13,245 nt of DNA from an uncultured Bacilli bacterium. GTDB lineage: Bacteria; Bacillota_I; Bacilli_A; RF39; UBA660. The stretch is from contig CAKOIB010000033.1 of the NCBI GenBank assembly GCA_934086255.1, forward strand, positions 1 to 13,245. Reading direction: 5' to 3'. Below the pieces are notes generated by a model. The model was not told the origin of the DNA, did not search any database, and saw nothing but the letters and a program-made list of their open reading frames with translations. Of the stretch, positions 11,366 to 13,245 are shown in pieces. Position 1 is the stretch's first letter, and the number at the start of each line of letters is the position of its first letter. The translations under genes and the position numbers were made by a program.

Positions 11366-12803
11366 TATAAGCACCTCCTAAAGATAAATTAAGTTTTTCT
11401 TCAATAAATGATGCAAGATGATAAATTGTTTTTTCATCAAATTTCTTACCAATTATTTGCATACCAATTGGTAAATTATTACTACTAAAACCAATAGGCA
11501 TAGAAAGCGCTGGTAGCCCCGTCATATTTACTGGATTAGTTAAAATATCATCTAAAAATCCTTTATTCGGATCATTAAGACTACTACCAATTTCATATGG
11601 TAATGTTGTAGTAGTAGGACCAATTATTAAGTCATAATCATTAAATACTTTATTAAACTCTAAATTAAAAGCATTTCTTATCATAAGAGCTTTATCATAA
11701 TATTCATTTTTATTCTTACCACTAAGTAAAAATGAACCTATCATTATTCTTCTTTTTACTTCGTCTCCAAATCCAAAACTTCTTGTCTTTTTATAAAGTT
11801 CATCAAGATTCAAGGCATCTTTATATGAATAACCATACTTTATACCATCAAATCGTGCTAAATTACTACTCGCTTCTCCAAGAGCAATAATTTGATATAA
11901 ACTTACTGCATTATCTAAATATTTCATATCCACTATATCAATAGTAATACCTTCATCAATAAGCATAGATTTAATTTCATTAAACTTATTTAGTATCTCT
12001 TTATCAATAACATCACTAATATAAAAACTAGGTATAGCTATTTTAATATCTTTTACAGATGTTCCTATTAAACTTGTAAAGTTTTTATCTTTATCTACAT
12101 TAGTTAAATCCCTTTCATCCTTACCAGATATTGCATCAAGCAATAAAGCATTTTCATAAACATTTTTTGTTATTGGTCCAATTTGATCCATACTAGAAGC
12201 AAAAGCAATAAGACCATATCTAGAAACTCTTCCATAAGTTGGCTTCATACCAACTGTTCCACAAAAAGCAGATGGTTGTCTAATAGAACCTCCAGTATCA
12301 CTACCAAGTGCAAATGGCACAAGATGCGCTGATACACTTGCTGCAGAACCTCCAGATGATCCTCCAGATACTAAAGATTTATTCCAAGGATTCTTAACTG
12401 GTCCAAAATAACTTGTTTGATTACTAGAACCCATTGCAAATTCATCCATATTAGTTTTTCCTATTACTATCATATTATTTTTATCTATCAATTCCTTTAC
12501 ATATGAATCATAAACCGGTATGAAATCTTCAAGCATTTTAGATGCACATGTTGTCTTAAGACCTTTTGTAATTATATTATCTTTTAATGCAATTGGAATA
12601 CCAAATAATAAATTATCTACAGGTAATTCTTCTAATTCTAAAGCTTTTTTTATTGCATTTTCTTTATCAAGTGTAATAAAAGCATTTAAATCAGAACTTT
12701 CTATTCTAGAAAAACATTCATTTACTAAATCTATAGGTTTAACTTTTTTTTCTTTTAATAATTTATTTATTTCAACAATAGGCATATCTATATATTTACT
12801 CAT
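11358..12803 (-). CDS. gatA: Asp/Glu-tRNA(Asn/Gln) amidotransferase subunit A (glutaminase)
   Basis: Predicted 481-residue amidase-signature enzyme that releases ammonia from glutamine for GatB. The Ser-cisSer-Lys triad is visible with the same spacing as in Staphylococcus GatA: K74 (ALKDNI), S149 (SGGSSGGSA) and nucleophile S173 (DTGGSIRQP). The amidase block GKTNMDEFAMGSSNQTS at 115-131 and C-terminal NPVNMTGLPALSMPIG and LPIGMQIIG are also intact. Length is normal (about 485). Start: the frame extends 11 codons further, but ATG 12803 has GGAGGTG with 6-nt spacing, matches the family N-terminus, and gives an 8-nt overlap with gatC. The last residues (GGAYNE) are encoded by the gatB Shine-Dalgarno region. 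Confidence 0.98.
   Translation of the reverse strand: MSKYIDMPIVEINKLLKEKKVKPIDLVNECFSRIESSDLNAFITLDKENAIKKALELEELPVDNLLFGIPIALKDNIITKGLKTTCASKMLEDFIPVYDSYVKELIDKNNMIVIGKTNMDEFAMGSSNQTSYFGPVKNPWNKSLVSGGSSGGSAASVSAHLVPFALGSDTGGSIRQPSAFCGTVGMKPTYGRVSRYGLIAFASSMDQIGPITKNVYENALLLDAISGKDERDLTNVDKDKNFTSLIGTSVKDIKIAIPSFYISDVIDKEILNKFNEIKSMLIDEGITIDIVDMKYLDNAVSLYQIIALGEASSNLARFDGIKYGYSYKDALNLDELYKKTRSFGFGDEVKRRIMIGSFLLSGKNKNEYYDKALMIRNAFNLEFNKVFNDYDLIIGPTTTTLPYEIGSSLNDPNKGFLDDILTNPVNMTGLPALSMPIGFSSNNLPIGMQIIGKKFDEKTIYHLASFIEEKLNLSLGGAYNE
11372..11380 (-). promoter_or_regulatory. Shine-Dalgarno TAGGAGGTG deciding the gatB start
   Basis: Minus-strand TAGGAGGTG, 6 nt before ATG 11365. The alternative upstream GTG start (11374) is inside this element and is rejected. 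The element lies within gatA and encodes its Gly-Gly near the C-terminus. Confidence 0.9.
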
Positions 12804-13089
12804 CAAAAACACCTCCGACTTCGATAAAATTATCAAATCTAGAAGAAGAATTATTAAGGATATCTTCTTTTATATTGTATTCTTTATAATTATCCTCTCT
12901 TAAAGTAGTATTATTAGTCCATGGTGCAATAAATAATTCATCAGTAGAAACCTCAACATCATTTATTTTATTAATACTATCTAATATTTCCTTTAATTGA
13001 TAAGAAAATCTTTCTATTTCTTCTTCATTCAAATCTAAACGTGCTAAGTTTGCAACATGCAAAACTTCTTCTTTTGTTAACTTATCCAT
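12796..13089 (-). CDS. gatC: Asp/Glu-tRNA(Asn/Gln) amidotransferase subunit C
   Basis: Predicted 97-residue small subunit that wraps between GatA and GatB and stabilises the complex. The family pattern is clear: LTKEEVLHVANLARLDLNEE (4-23), QLKEILDSINKI (31-42), then LREDN (63-67), and a C-terminal strand ending in VGGVFDE. Length is normal (about 95-100). Start ATG 13089 has GGAGG at 13103-13099 with a 9-nt spacer. First gene of gatCAB in the usual Bacillota order; its stop overlaps the gatA start by 8 nt. The presence of GatCAB implies that Gln-tRNA and/or Asn-tRNA are made by the indirect route in this organism. Confidence 0.96.
   Translation of the reverse strand: MDKLTKEEVLHVANLARLDLNEEEIERFSYQLKEILDSINKINDVEVSTDELFIAPWTNNTTLREDNYKEYNIKEDILNNSSSRFDNFIEVGGVFDE
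12810..12816 (-). promoter_or_regulatory. Shine-Dalgarno GGAGGTG deciding the gatA start
   Basis: Minus-strand GGAGGTG, 6 nt upstream of ATG 12803 and within the gatC end, where it encodes Gly-Gly-Val. It excludes the longer gatA frame starting at 12836. Confidence 0.9.
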
Positions 13090-13112
13090 ATATACTTTCC
13101 TCCGTCCTACTT

Positions 13113-13141
13113 ATTATAGCATGTTAAAAATAATTTTTAAA
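13113..13141 (-). promoter_or_regulatory. Promoter of the gatCAB operon (extended -10)
   Basis: Minus-strand TTTAAA (13141-13136), 17-nt spacer ending in TGC, perfect TATAAT (13118-13113): a TGn extended -10. The predicted start near 13106 gives a leader of about 17 nt containing GGAGG. It lies in the roughly 95-nt gap after the upstream partial gene. Confidence 0.78.
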
Positions 13142-13184
13142 GTTTTTATCATTAAATTAACATCCATAATAAAAGAAATAGAAA

Positions 13185-13245
13185 TTACTCTATTCCTTCC
13201 TTTAATACATTAAGTTCTTCAAGCGAAAGTCCAGTACATTTAGAA
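13185..13245 (-). CDS. Partial CDS, C-terminal 19 codons, unidentified protein
   Basis: A minus-strand frame enters from the window edge and ends at TAA 13187-13185; the visible tail is SKCTGLSLEELNVLKEGIE. It is on the same strand as gatCAB and ends 95 nt before gatC, which has its own promoter. No clear terminator is seen in the gap. The tail is too short to name a family, and the reading frame is supported only by being open over the visible 61 nt and by the plausible amphipathic composition. Confidence 0.5.
   Translation of the reverse strand, partial: SKCTGLSLEELNVLKEGIE

Noticed and set aside
12520..12903. Plus-strand open frame of 127 codons
   Set aside because: Antisense to gatA and gatC, both certain genes; no ribosome binding site.
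13125..13150. Possible A/T hairpin (TTAAAAA / TTTTTAA) as terminator of the upstream partial gene
   Set aside because: Only A-T pairs and on the minus strand no T-run follows. It overlaps the gatC promoter; probably just AT-rich sequence.

Overview
The window is very AT-rich and densely packed, with short intergenic gaps, Gram-positive-type Shine-Dalgarno sequences (GGAGG, AGGTGA) and clear sigma-A promoters. The gene set (gatCAB, YunB, YutD, DUF1292, a single-cluster 4Fe-4S ferredoxin, an LTA-synthase-like enzyme) points to a low-GC Bacillota, class Bacilli in the broad sense. My inference is an uncultivated, small-genome gut-type lineage (RF39-like or Erysipelotrichales-like). Trp codons I read (in gatA and the LtaS-like gene) are TGG and one gene ends in TGA, so the standard bacterial code fits better than the Mycoplasma code. 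All genes are on the minus strand except the ferredoxin.

Reading in the minus-strand direction (high to low coordinates): (1) 13245-13185, tail of an unidentified gene. (2) 13141-9956, promoter plus gatC-gatA-gatB, the tRNA-dependent amidotransferase that makes Gln-tRNA(Gln) and/or Asn-tRNA(Asn); the two internal junctions are nearly identical overlapping start/stop cassettes. (3) 9954-3863, a promoter abutting the gatB stop, then five tightly coupled envelope genes: a single-pass membrane protein with a TTG start, a two-TM protein with tandem solute-binding-like sensor modules and a degenerate GGDEF domain, a YihY/BrkB-family membrane protein, an LtaS-like phosphoglycerol-transferase-type enzyme, and a second single-pass membrane protein, closed by a good intrinsic terminator. 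(4) 3852-2566, a monocistronic gene for a membrane-anchored protein with seven propeller-like repeats, ending at a bidirectional terminator shared with (5) the plus-strand ferredoxin (2338-2532). (6) 2267-408, an acidic tail-anchored protein, a terminator built into its last codons, then yunB-like and yutD-like genes. (7) 393-1, a DUF1292 gene and the start of an unidentified gene, driven by a promoter that lies inside the yutD terminator.

No RNA genes, CRISPR arrays, insertion sequences or phage genes were seen. The most unusual part is the 3.9-9.9 kb envelope operon, which couples an apparent external sensor with a probably non-catalytic GGDEF output to a membrane polymer-type synthase and a multi-pass membrane protein. 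Its joint function is not known to me and is offered as a hypothesis.
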